Source: CAADGL01 sp964643885
Lineage (GTDB): Bacteria; Planctomycetota; Phycisphaerae; UBA1845; Fen-1342
NCBI GenBank assembly: GCA_964643885.1
Contig: CAZXUI010000042.1
Coordinates: forward strand, 1-36,263
Reading direction: 5' to 3'
DNA length: 36,263 nt
Position 1 is the stretch's first letter. Every line of letters begins with the position of its first letter. The position numbers were made by a program, and so were the translations under genes. This document shows positions 24,460 through 32,527 of this stretch, one piece after another. The notes below the pieces were generated by a model. That model was not told the origin of the DNA. It saw nothing but the letters and a program-made list of their open reading frames with translations, and searched no databases.

Positions 24460-27400
24460 ATGTTCGAGCCGTTGCCCGCGAAGTTCGATTTTCCGGCGGC
24501 CGAGAAGCGCTGGCTGGCGTTCTGGGACGAACACGAGATCTTCGAGCAGTCGCTCCGGATTCGTGCCGGGTCGCCGCGCTTCGTGTTCTACGAGGGGCCG
24601 CCGACGGCCAACGGCCTGCCGCACCCGGGGCATTGCCTGACGCGGGCGATCAAGGACCTGTTTCCACGCTATCGCACGATGTGCGGGTACCTGGTGGACC
24701 GCAAGGCGGGCTGGGACACGCACGGGCTGCCTGTGGAAGTCGAGGTGTGCAAGGAGCTCGGCATCCACAGCAAGGAGGAGATCGAGGCGTACGGTGTCGA
24801 GCGGTTCGTGCACAAGTGCATCAACAGCGTCTGGCGCTACACGCGCGAGTGGGAGGACCTGACGCGGCGGCTGGGCTTCTGGGTGAATCTGGAGGAGGCC
24901 TACGCGACCTATCACCAGTATTACGTGGAGAGCGTGTGGTGGAGTCTGAAGACGCTCTTCGAGCGCGGGCTGCTCTACCAGGGACATAAGGTGGTCTGGT
25001 GGTGGGCCCAGGGCGGAACGGCGCTGAGCAGCGGGGAGGTGGGTGAGGGGTACCGGACGGTTGATGATCCGAGCGTATTCGTCAAGTTTCCGCTCGTGGA
25101 TCCGGTTCCGCTACCGGGTGGTACGGGCGTCTCGCCCGTACCTTCGACCTCCCGCAGAAAGCGCCTCAACATCGGCCCAGAGCTTGTGATTCGGCAGCGC
25201 TATCTGCCGCATTGGGAAGCCGGCGGCAGCACCTACTTCGTCACCTTCCGAACGCGCCACGGCGAGCTATCCCCGGCCGAGCGAACCGAAGCGCTGAATG
25301 CGATCGCCCACTTCGACGCTCAGCGATACCTGCTTCACGCAGCCGTCGTCATGCCCGACCACTGCCATGCAGTCCTCACACCGCTGGAGCAAACCCGCGG
25401 TCAGTGGTGGCCGCTGGCCGAGATCATGCACAGCATCAAGAGCTACTCGGCTCATGTCATCGCTCGGCGGCGAGGAGGCGCCGCCGACAGCGTCTGGATG
25501 GAGGAGTACTTCGATCGCATTCTCCGCACCCAGAGCGACTTCGAGGAGAAGGTCCGGTATGTGCTGAGAAACCCCGCGAATCGGGGTTTGCCCGAGGACT
25601 ACGAGTGGGTCTGGTTCGAAGATGCCCACGCCCAGGAACGTCTTCCGGAGACCGGTAGCGCGGAGCAGTACGGGCGAGACGCCCGTACCACCCCCGCTGC
25701 GGAGGTTTTACGCAGTAAGGAAGCGAGCCCGAATCAGGTTCGTGCCTCGCTGCTCGTCTGGACCACCACCCCCTGGACCTTGGTCAGCAATCATTTCGCG
25801 GCCGTGCATCCGGAACTCGAGTACGCGCTCGTGGAAGATCCTGGAGCAGAAGGAAGCGAGCCTGAGTACCTGTACATCGCCAAGGCGCTGGTAGAGGCGA
25901 TCGCCAAGAAGGTCAAGCGCGAGTTGCGAGTCGTCTCGACCTGCAAAGGCACGGACCTGATCGGACTTCGGTACCTACCCCCGTTCGAGGAGGTCTTCTA
26001 TGACAGGCCCTACGAAGGGGGGACATTCGGTGCGATGATCGCGTATGGACCACATCGCGAAGCTCGAATCACGGCGGAGTCGGGCACTCCGCTCGGAAAA
26101 CTACAGCTCTACTTGACCCCACCCGCGGATCCCGCTGGGAAAATCCCGATGAACAAGGGTTTCGAGAAGGATTACCCGGGATGGCGTGTGTTAGGTGCGG
26201 ACTTTGTGACAATTGAGTCTGGAACCGGCTTGGTTCACGAAGCACCGGCCTTCGGCGAAGTGGACTTCGAACTCTGGCGCAAGGAAGCCAGACGATTCAT
26301 GCCGGGGCTCCCCCTGCTGTGCGCCGTCAACCCCGACGGCACCTTCAACAGCGACGCCCCGCAGCGCTACCGCGGCCGCTGGGTCAAGGAGTGCGACAGG
26401 GAGATCATCCGCGAGCTGCGGGACGAGCGCAAGACGCCCTGGGGCACGCCGCTGCTGTATCACCAGGAGACCTACCGCCACGAATACCCCTTCTGTCCGC
26501 GGGCCGAGGACGACCCGCTGATCCAGTTTGCCCGCAAGAGCTGGTTCGTCCGCACGAGCCGGTTCAAGGAGGAGTTTCTCAAGAACAACGCGGTGGTGAA
26601 CTGGCTGCCGGAGCACATCAAGGAAGGCCGCTTCGGCGACTTTTTGCGCAACAACGTCGACTGGGCCCTGTCGCGCGAGCGCTACTGGGGCACGCCGCTG
26701 CCGATCTGGGTTTGCGAGCAGACCGGCCGGATGGAGGCGATCGGCTCGTTCGCCGAGCTGCAAGCCAAGCCGGGCGCCGGCGACGGCGGATTCTGGCAGC
26801 AGAAGGTCGCCGAGCACGCCGCGGCCGGCGATGCGCCGATGCCCGAGCACCTGCGCGTGCACAAGCCCTACATCGACGAGTGGACGTACGACAGCCCCTT
26901 CGCCGCCGGCGCGAAGATGCGCCGCGTGCCGGAGGTGATCGACTGCTGGTGGGACGCGGGGAGCATGCCGTTTGCGCAGTGGGGGTTTCCGCATGCGGAA
27001 GGCAGCATCGATACATTCGCCGAGCGCTTTCCGGCGGATTTCATCAGTGAAGCGATCGACCAGACGCGCGGATGGTTTTACGGACTACTCGCGATCAGCA
27101 CGTTGCTCTACGGGCCTCACGTGGTTCCCGGAAAGCCGCCGGTTGAGGCGGCGAAGGTTGAACCGGCCGATGGCGGGCGAGACGCCCGCGCTCCCCAGCG
27201 AAACATCGCCCGCGATTACCCCCTCCCCTTCAAAACCTGCATCGTCCTCGGCCTGATCCTCGGCGAAGACGGCCTGAAGATGAGCAAGCGCAAGAAAAAC
27301 TACCGCGAGCCGAGCTACATCTTCGACACCTACGGCGCCGACGCCATGCGCTGGTATTTCTTCAGCGCCCAGGCCCCCTGGACGTCCGTCCGCTTCGAGG

Positions 27401-28743
27401 AAGCCGCCATCCGCGACAGCCAGCGCGAATTCCTCGTCAAGCTCTACAACGTGCTGAGCTTCTTTACGATCTACGCCTCGATCGACGGCTTCGACCCGCG
27501 CCAGGTCACGCTGCATCTCGTCAAATCCGCCGAGGGCTTCGAAGCCGCGGAAGGCAGGACACCCGGCCCGGCGCCCATGGGCTGGCGGCCATCCAACGAG
27601 CGGACCGAGCTCGACCGCTGGATCATCACCGAACTCCGCGCGACCGTCGCGGCCGTCGGAGCGTCGATGGACCGGTTCGAGAACTACCCGGCCGCACAAA
27701 AGCTCAACGACTTCGTCGACGCACTCTCGAACTGGTACATCCGCCGCAGCCGAGACCGTTTCTGGCGGCCGCTGACCGGCACGGCGTCCGCCGATCAGGA
27801 CAAGTGGGACGCCTACCACACGCTCTACGGCTGCCTGCGCGTCCTGAGCCGGCTTATCGCCCCGTTCACGCCCTTCTTCGCCGAAACGATGCACCAGACG
27901 CTGCGCATCCCTGAGGATCCGATCTCGGTGCACTTGTGCGATTACCCCAAGCCCGAGGACATCCGTTACTACGACGAGGCGCTCTCCGTCGAAATGGACA
28001 TGGTGCGCGAGATCAGCTCGCTCGGCCGGTCCGCCCGCGCTTCGGCCGACGACGTGCGCGTCCGCAAGGTCCGCCAGCCGCTGGCGCAGGTCGAGATCAT
28101 CCTCGCCCGGGCCGAGCACCAGCAGTGGCTCCAGTCGCACGCGCCGCTGATCGCCGAAGAGCTGAACGTCAAACAGGTCGACTTCACCAGCGAGGCCGAC
28201 CACTACGTCAGCTACAAGGTCGTGCCCAACTTCAAGGCCATCGGCGCCCGTTTCCGCGCCCTGGTGCCGAAGATCAAGGCCGCCCTGGCCGGACTGAGCG
28301 ACCCCGCCGCCGCCCGCCGCCAGCTCCTCGAGCAGGGCAGCCTGCCGCTGACCATCGACGGCCAGCCGGTGCCACTGACGCCCGACGACGTAGAGGTCCG
28401 CCTCGAAGCCAAGCCCGGCTGGGCGGCCGCCCAGGGCCGCGTCGGCGTCGTCGTGCTCAGCACCGCCCTGACACCCGAGCTGCGGGACGAGGGCACGCTG
28501 CGCGAGTTCATCCACGTCGTCCAGGCCCGCCGCAAGGAGCTCGACCTGCCCTACGAGGCCCGCATCGCCCTGACCGTCGACGCACCCGAAGAGCTCCGGG
28601 CGATCATCCAGCGCTTTTCCGACTCGGTCCGCAGCGAATGTCTGGCCGAGCGGATCGAATTCGCTTCCGGGCCGGCGGATGCGGCCGAGGCCCAGGTCGA
28701 GGGACACGCCGTCCGCCTGGCCGTCCGCGTGCTTCAGGGCTAG
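24460..28743 (+). CDS. ileS: Isoleucyl-tRNA synthetase with an internal RAYT transposase domain
   Basis: An uninterrupted 1427-residue frame. IleRS features, in order: the PPTANGLPHPGH motif with the HIGH-type signature H55-P-G-H58, GWDTHGLPVEVEV, the CP1 editing domain (LLVWTTTPWT from residue 431 and GTGLVHEAPAFGEVDF), DVDWALSRERYWGTPLPIW-type sequence, KMSKR at 940-944, and an anticodon-binding domain after about residue 1040. The KMSKRKKNY and HIGH context indicate the eukaryote-like (IleS2) class. The excess length over usual IleRS (about 1050-1200) is largely a ~190-residue block (about 219-411) that is a complete HUH transposase domain flanked by translated REP palindromes. A smaller palindrome-derived insert lies at about 905-911. 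All synthetase motifs are intact, so the enzyme should be functional. GGAGAG lies 8 bases before the ATG. Codon use just after the insert is less G+C-rich. Confidence 0.95.
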   Translation: MFEPLPAKFDFPAAEKRWLAFWDEHEIFEQSLRIRAGSPRFVFYEGPPTANGLPHPGHCLTRAIKDLFPRYRTMCGYLVDRKAGWDTHGLPVEVEVCKELGIHSKEEIEAYGVERFVHKCINSVWRYTREWEDLTRRLGFWVNLEEAYATYHQYYVESVWWSLKTLFERGLLYQGHKVVWWWAQGGTALSSGEVGEGYRTVDDPSVFVKFPLVDPVPLPGGTGVSPVPSTSRRKRLNIGPELVIRQRYLPHWEAGGSTYFVTFRTRHGELSPAERTEALNAIAHFDAQRYLLHAAVVMPDHCHAVLTPLEQTRGQWWPLAEIMHSIKSYSAHVIARRRGGAADSVWMEEYFDRILRTQSDFEEKVRYVLRNPANRGLPEDYEWVWFEDAHAQERLPETGSAEQYGRDARTTPAAEVLRSKEASPNQVRASLLVWTTTPWTLVSNHFAAVHPELEYALVEDPGAEGSEPEYLYIAKALVEAIAKKVKRELRVVSTCKGTDLIGLRYLPPFEEVFYDRPYEGGTFGAMIAYGPHREARITAESGTPLGKLQLYLTPPADPAGKIPMNKGFEKDYPGWRVLGADFVTIESGTGLVHEAPAFGEVDFELWRKEARRFMPGLPLLCAVNPDGTFNSDAPQRYRGRWVKECDREIIRELRDERKTPWGTPLLYHQETYRHEYPFCPRAEDDPLIQFARKSWFVRTSRFKEEFLKNNAVVNWLPEHIKEGRFGDFLRNNVDWALSRERYWGTPLPIWVCEQTGRMEAIGSFAELQAKPGAGDGGFWQQKVAEHAAAGDAPMPEHLRVHKPYIDEWTYDSPFAAGAKMRRVPEVIDCWWDAGSMPFAQWGFPHAEGSIDTFAERFPADFISEAIDQTRGWFYGLLAISTLLYGPHVVPGKPPVEAAKVEPADGGRDARAPQRNIARDYPLPFKTCIVLGLILGEDGLKMSKRKKNYREPSYIFDTYGADAMRWYFFSAQAPWTSVRFEEAAIRDSQREFLVKLYNVLSFFTIYASIDGFDPRQVTLHLVKSAEGFEAAEGRTPGPAPMGWRPSNERTELDRWIITELRATVAAVGASMDRFENYPAAQKLNDFVDALSNWYIRRSRDRFWRPLTGTASADQDKWDAYHTLYGCLRVLSRLIAPFTPFFAETMHQTLRIPEDPISVHLCDYPKPEDIRYYDEALSVEMDMVREISSLGRSARASADDVRVRKVRQPLAQVEIILARAEHQQWLQSHAPLIAEELNVKQVDFTSEADHYVSYKVVPNFKAIGARFRALVPKIKAALAGLSDPAAARRQLLEQGSLPLTIDGQPVPLTPDDVEVRLEAKPGWAAAQGRVGVVVLSTALTPELRDEGTLREFIHVVQARRKELDLPYEARIALTVDAPEELRAIIQRFSDSVRSECLAERIEFASGPADAAEAQVEGHAVRLAVRVLQG
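25120..25142 (+). repeat. Left REP palindrome of the RAYT unit
   Basis: GGTACGGGCG (25120-25129), loop TCT, CGCCCGTACC (25133-25142): a perfect 10-bp stem with a 3-nt loop. It is translated in the ileS frame as GTGVSPVP and lies immediately before the transposase domain. Its loop is the complement of that in the right copy, so the two face each other. Confidence 0.92.
25668..25688 (-). repeat. Right REP palindrome of the RAYT unit
   Basis: GTACGGGCG (25668-25676), loop AGA, CGCCCGTAC (25680-25688): a perfect 9-bp stem. It is the inverted copy of the palindrome at 25120-25142 (21 shared bases when reverse-complemented). It is translated in the ileS frame as YGRDARTT. Confidence 0.92.
25717..25862 (+). 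repeat. 13-bp direct repeat flanking the resumption of IleRS sequence
   Basis: AAGGAAGCGAGCC occurs exactly at 25717-25729 and again at 25850-25862. The first copy is in the linker after the right REP; the second is in a variable loop of the CP1 domain (translated as EGSEPE). Both are in the ileS reading frame. They may be another short dispersed repeat or a footprint of recombination. Confidence 0.6.
27173..27189 (-). repeat. Third REP palindrome, in frame near the KMSKR loop of ileS
   Basis: GCGGGCG (27173-27179), loop AGA, CGCCCGC (27183-27189). It shares the GGGCG-AGA-CGCCC core and orientation of the right RAYT palindrome but has diverged outer bases. It is translated as GGRDARAP inside a loop between WFYGLLAIST and PFKTCIVLGL, about 30 residues before KMSKR. 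No transposase accompanies it, so it looks like a solitary, mobilised REP. Confidence 0.8.
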
Positions 28744-28772
28744 GGGCGGCCGGCATCCGGGGGGCTGACAGA

Positions 28773-28790
28773 ATCGCCGACTTCGGCGAT
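28773..28790 (+). terminator. Hairpin after ileS, possible terminator
   Basis: ATCGCCGA (28773-28780) and TCGGCGAT (28783-28790) form a perfect inverted repeat 30 bases after the ileS stop. A realistic RNA hairpin has a 6-bp stem and a GACTTC loop. No T tract follows, so termination is uncertain; the hairpin may stabilise the transcript end. Confidence 0.4.
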
Positions 28791-28945
28791 ACTGCGGCAG
28801 CGCGGTGCGGTGGCGCGGTCGTGGCCGGCAGCGGCCGATCGGAGGCTCGGGGCGTGTCAGGAATTGTCACAGACAACCAAGATTTTGCGCCGCCGTGGCC
28901 GAAGCTGCACAATCGGTCGTAACACTGCACCCGGAAGGTGAGGCG

Positions 28946-29890
28946 ATGACCGATCTTCTGACGCCCATTCTGGAGTTCGCCCCCGGGTCGGACGGGCCGA
29001 GGACAAGCTGGCGCCGCCGGGCGGGCACGCGGATCGACCTGCACTGCCATTCGACCTATTCGGACGAGCTGATCAAGTACCTGCCGGGGCTGGTCTATCA
29101 CCCCATGCTCGAGCCGCAGGAGGTCTACGACCTGGCCCGCAGCCGGGGGATGGACTTCGTCACGATCACCGACCACGACACGATCGACGGCTGCAAGGCG
29201 CTGCTGGACCGCCGCGGCGACCTGCCGGACTTCATCATCGGCGAGGAGGTCTCGGTCAGCTTTCCCGAAGACGGCACGATCGTGCACGTCAACGTCTTCG
29301 ACATCACCGAAGCGCAGCACGCCGAGATTCAGCGTGTCCGCGAGAACCTCTACGACTTCGTCGACTACGTCTCGCGGCTGGGCAAGCTCTTCGTCCTCAA
29401 CCACCTGACCTGGACCGCCCAGCACCGCGTGCTGAAGACCTGGCAGATCGAGAAAATGCTCGAGCTGTTCCCGGTCTTCGAGGGGATCAACGGCACGCGC
29501 AGCTACAGCCACAACGCCTTCGCCTGGTATGCGACGCGCGGCCGCGGCAAGGTGCTGGTGGCCGGCAGCGACTCGCACACGCACCGTGTGGGCACGACCT
29601 ACACCCTGACGGCCGGGCGGACGCGGGACGAGGTTCTCGCGGCCATCCGCGGCGGCGAGGCGGAGCCGTGTGGGGCGTTCGGCACGCCGGAGAAGCTGGC
29701 CGAGGATGTGTGGCTGATCTTGCAGAAGGAAGTCGAGCGGCGGATCGCCGAGGCCGGCAGCGCCTGGGAGCGGGTCACGTGTCGGGTCGCGCGGCGGCTG
29801 GCGATGCTGGTCTACCCGCTGGTCTGTCGCGGGTACCACGCCCGCCAGAACCTGCTGATCGGCGACTTCATTCGTGCCCTGCCTGCCTGA
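28946..29890 (+). CDS. PHP-domain metal-dependent phosphoesterase
   Basis: A 314-residue protein with the PHP motifs in order: DLHCHSTYSDE (H33, H35, D40), DFVTITDHDTIDG, IIGEEVSVSF (Glu ligand), VLNHLTW, and AGSDSHTHRVGTT (Asp-x-His). These bind the di- or trinuclear metal centre of PHP hydrolases such as nucleoside 3',5'-bisphosphate and oligonucleotide phosphatases. The actual substrate is unknown. Family members with HxHxxxSD near the N terminus usually end near residue 270; here a basic C-terminal helix-rich tail (about 255-314) is added. ATG 28946 follows GGAAGGTGAGG, a strong ribosome binding site; the frame is open further upstream but not protein-like. It is separated from ileS by about 200 bases. 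Confidence 0.87.
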   Translation: MTDLLTPILEFAPGSDGPRTSWRRRAGTRIDLHCHSTYSDELIKYLPGLVYHPMLEPQEVYDLARSRGMDFVTITDHDTIDGCKALLDRRGDLPDFIIGEEVSVSFPEDGTIVHVNVFDITEAQHAEIQRVRENLYDFVDYVSRLGKLFVLNHLTWTAQHRVLKTWQIEKMLELFPVFEGINGTRSYSHNAFAWYATRGRGKVLVAGSDSHTHRVGTTYTLTAGRTRDEVLAAIRGGEAEPCGAFGTPEKLAEDVWLILQKEVERRIAEAGSAWERVTCRVARRLAMLVYPLVCRGYHARQNLLIGDFIRALPA

Positions 29891-30142
29891 CCGAATTCAA
29901 CCGACAACGTAGCCTGCGGCGACGCGATGTGTCCGTGTGCTGTGCCCGCGCGCGGGACAGCGCGGGAGCCAGGCGTGATCCGATTCGCGACGCCCCCGTG
30001 AACAGAGCCGCGACCGTAAGGAGCGGGCCAGTGCAGTAACGTCACTCGCGTACACCTGAGATCAACGAATCGGTGCCTGAGATAGGTGGATGTCATCGGG
30101 CGCTTGCGCGGGCGGCGCGCCACCCCCCGGTCCGCTCCGTTA

Positions 30143-30165
30143 CCCCGGACACGTCGTGTCCGGGG
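30143..30165. repeat. 11-bp perfect palindrome, REP-like or bidirectional terminator
   Basis: CCCCGGACACG (30143-30153), a single T, CGTGTCCGGGG (30155-30165). It sits between convergent genes. No T run is adjacent. Its form resembles the REP palindromes in ileS but with an unrelated sequence, suggesting a second REP family in this genome. Confidence 0.75.
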
Positions 30166-30218
30166 CGAGCGGTCGCGGCTCGGATCACGCCACCGAGACG
30201 CCCGCGCCCTCCGAACCG

Positions 30219-30311
30219 GCGCGCTGCCCGGCATGCGGCGCGCTGCCCGGCATGCGGCGCGCGGCCCGGAACCGGCGCGCGGCCCGGGTCACGGCGCGCG
30301 GCACCGAAGCG
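30219..30311. repeat. 18-19-bp tandem repeat, five units
   Basis: Units starting GCGCGC at 30219, 30238, 30257, 30275 and 30294. The first two are identical (GCGCGCTGCCCGGCATGCG); the rest share GCGCGCGGC and then diverge. The repeat ends 12 bases before the stop of the ccsA-type gene. Its alternating GC runs could adopt Z-DNA; no function is evident. Confidence 0.75.
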
Positions 30312-30322
30312 CGGCGCGATCG

Positions 30323-32527
30323 CTACGCGTAGCTGTGCAGCCCGACGATGAAGAAATTCACGAAGCACCAGTTGAACGCCATCATCAGGCAACCCGCGAC
30401 GCTCAGCCACGCGGTCCACAACCCGCGCTGCTTCGTGATGAACCGCACGTGAATCAGGATCGCGTAGATGATCCACGTATTGAGGGCGAAAACCTCCTTC
30501 GGGTCCCAGCCCCACGGCCGGCCCCACGAGTAATCCGCCCACACCGCCCCCAGCACAACCCCGATGAACAGCAGCACGAAAACCATGTTCAGGATGATCA
30601 GGTGCGCCCAGTCGGCCTGATAGAGCCATTCCGGCAGCGACCGGCCGCGATGCTCATCGCCCGGGGCGCCGCCCGCCAGAATCGGCCGCGCCAGCCGCAG
30701 GTCCGCCGCCTCCCGCCCGCCGGCCGTCGCGCCGGCGAGCGCGAAGCCGGGCACAGACCGGCCGGCCGGCTCACCGACCAGCTCTCCGGCCGCACTCGGC
30801 CGCCAGCGCATTCCGACGGCCGTCAGGATCGACCACAGCAGCCCGCCGCCCAACAGCACCTTCGCCATGCCGCCGGCAAAGGCGTGGTTGCCGATCGCCA
30901 GCGTCGTGCACGCGACCAGGGCGACGGCCGCGACGAACAGCTCGAAGGTCCATTTGCGCAGCACGACCAGCACGGTGAGCAGCCCGGCCAGCCCGATCGC
31001 GCTGCCGCCGAAGGCCCACCCCACGCCGGCCCGCTTGACCACGCCCGCAGCGACCGGCCCGCTGGCCGGCTCGAAGGCCCAGAGCGTCAGTCCGAGCAGC
31101 ACCGCACCCGCGAAGGCGGCGGTCAGCCCGGCCACGCCCGACTGCCGCGGCATCGTGTGCAGGTAGTAGCCGAACAGATAGAGCAGGGCGATCACCGAGG
31201 CCAGAAAGATCAGCGCGTAGGAGGCGATGATCAGCACGGTGTGAATCCGCAGCATCACGTCGTCGAGAATGCCCATCAGCGATTGCAGCGTGCCGCCGCC
31301 GGGGATGACGAAGCTGGCGAGGATCAGCGCCATGAAGCCCGTGGCATGCGCGCCGACGAGAAAGAACGATCTGCGGTAGAAGATCTCCGCGACGAATGCC
31401 AGCGCGATCCCCATCCACGCCGAGGCGACGACCGCCTCGAACATGTTCGCGACCGGGATGCGCCCCTGGATATACCAGCGCAGCCCCAGCCCGTACGCAT
31501 GGAAGCCCAGCGCCGCCGCCAGAAGCGCCATCCCCACCCACCACGGGACGCGCCAGCCGCTGGCGAAGGCCCAGATGCCGGCCAGCATTCCCAGAAAGTA
31601 GATCACCCAGCCGAAGGTGAACTTGCCCATCGCGTAGTAGCGCGCCTCGGCCGCGCGCTGCGAGTGGCTCGGATAGACCCCCTCGCGGGCCAGCTCCGGC
31701 AGCAGACCGGCCAGCCGGTCGATCGCCGACTGGAACCCCTCGGCATCGCCGCTGCGCCAGGCCGCCCGCGCCGACGCCCACGCGCCGCACACGGCCAGCG
31801 CTTGCCGCTCGCTGATTCCCACGACCGGCCCGCCGAAGCGCTCCAGCAGCGCGGTGCGGCTGAGCCCCGCGGCGGCCAGCGCCTCGGCCGGCAGATTCAC
31901 CTGAAGCTCGTCGACCGTGTGCCACAGATCGTCGGGATCGGTCGTCGCCGGCGGCACGATCCGCAGCATCTGGTCGGCGAAGAAGGCGACGAATTCGGCG
32001 TTTCGCGCCCGGCGGATGGCCGTCGCCATCGTCGCCCGCGGCTCAAGCTCGCGGATGCGCTGCCGCACGTCCGGATGTGCGAATTCGCGCGGCGTCATGT
32101 ACTGCGTCTCGACGATCCGCTGCCGCTTGTCGACCGTGAACGTCGAGGTGATGTCCAGCCGCAGCCCCTTCTCCTTGACGCGGATCACCGGAACGTCGAT
32201 ATACGCCTCGCGGTTGAAGAGCCATTCCATGATCGAGGCCATCGGCGAGAGGCCCGGAAAGCTCTCCTTGCCGTACATCGCCTGCATCGCCTCGCGCGCG
32301 AACGAATCCAGCGTCTTGTAGCGCCCGCCGTCCTGCACGGCGATCAGCCGCGCCCGGCTCCAGTCGATCTGGCCGTCGATCTCGGCCGCCTTCGCCGACG
32401 CGGGCCAGACCTTGTCCACCGCCCGCGCGGCCGGCGCCACGGTCAGCAACAGCGCCGCCGCCGCCAGCCACGAGATCCGCGCAGCTCGCACCCAGCTCAT
32501 GACTCGAACCCTCCCAGCACCGCTCAT
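30323..32527 (-). CDS. ccsA: Cytochrome c assembly protein CcsA (System II), with long N-terminal domain
   Basis: A 734-residue protein. A signal/anchor segment (about residues 16-35) is followed by an extracytoplasmic region of about 300 residues containing GGRYKTLDSFAREAMQAMYGK, then a membrane domain with about ten spans. The CcsA hallmark WWD motif is WGRPWGWD (residues 668-675), with conserved His residues in flanking helices for haem. CcsA carries haem across the membrane and ligates it to CxxCH apocytochromes together with ResB/CcsB. Bacterial CcsA is often about 300-400 residues; the N-terminal extension is like that seen in planctomycete and Bacteroidetes versions, as far as I recall. 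ATG 32527 overlaps the stop of the resB-type gene (ATGA), so the two are coupled. Confidence 0.9.
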   Translation of the reverse strand: MSGAGRVRVMSWVRAARISWLAAAALLLTVAPAARAVDKVWPASAKAAEIDGQIDWSRARLIAVQDGGRYKTLDSFAREAMQAMYGKESFPGLSPMASIMEWLFNREAYIDVPVIRVKEKGLRLDITSTFTVDKRQRIVETQYMTPREFAHPDVRQRIRELEPRATMATAIRRARNAEFVAFFADQMLRIVPPATTDPDDLWHTVDELQVNLPAEALAAAGLSRTALLERFGGPVVGISERQALAVCGAWASARAAWRSGDAEGFQSAIDRLAGLLPELAREGVYPSHSQRAAEARYYAMGKFTFGWVIYFLGMLAGIWAFASGWRVPWWVGMALLAAALGFHAYGLGLRWYIQGRIPVANMFEAVVASAWMGIALAFVAEIFYRRSFFLVGAHATGFMALILASFVIPGGGTLQSLMGILDDVMLRIHTVLIIASYALIFLASVIALLYLFGYYLHTMPRQSGVAGLTAAFAGAVLLGLTLWAFEPASGPVAAGVVKRAGVGWAFGGSAIGLAGLLTVLVVLRKWTFELFVAAVALVACTTLAIGNHAFAGGMAKVLLGGGLLWSILTAVGMRWRPSAAGELVGEPAGRSVPGFALAGATAGGREAADLRLARPILAGGAPGDEHRGRSLPEWLYQADWAHLIILNMVFVLLFIGVVLGAVWADYSWGRPWGWDPKEVFALNTWIIYAILIHVRFITKQRGLWTAWLSVAGCLMMAFNWCFVNFFIVGLHSYA

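Larger units (their letters stand above)
25120..25688 (+). mobile_element. REP-associated tyrosine transposase (RAYT, Y1_Tnp) unit inserted in frame within ileS
   Basis: Between two inverted REP palindromes, ileS codons 229-398 encode a full Y1/IS200-like transposase. It begins STSRRKRLNIGPELVIRQR and continues with LPHWEAGGSTYFVTFRTR. The HUH motif sits in MPDHCHAVL (H301-C302-H303), followed by MHSIKSYSAHVIARR and YFDRILRTQSDFEEKVRY. The expected catalytic Tyr is Y367 in RYVLRNPANRGL, aligned with the VDYIYINP segment of the E. coli RayT protein. All three catalytic residues are present and the length is normal for the family. RAYTs nick and join single-stranded REP hairpins. There is no ATG of its own; the only in-frame alternative start near the N terminus is GTG 25186, which would remove the first conserved residues. 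It therefore appears to be made as part of IleRS, unless an internal start is used. Confidence 0.9.
29891..30322. other. Repeat-rich non-coding gap between convergent genes
   Basis: About 430 bases without a supported gene between the PHP gene (plus) and the ccsA-type gene (minus). It contains CCGC(30008-30011)...GCGG(30023-30026) around GACCGTAAGGA, a perfect palindrome at 30143-30165, the half-REP GAGACGCCCGCG at 30195-30206 that matches part of the ileS palindrome, and a tandem repeat at 30219-30311. Both flanking genes end here, so it is a natural site for repeats and bidirectional termination. Confidence 0.7.

Noticed and set aside
25120..25688. Interpreting the ileS insert as an intein
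   Set aside because: There is no Cys/Ser at the N-terminal junction, no His-Asn at the C-terminal junction and no Hint motifs; the content is an HUH transposase, which does not splice protein.
25120..25688. Interpreting ileS as a pseudogene broken by a transposon
   Set aside because: The reading frame is continuous through both junctions and all synthetase motifs remain.
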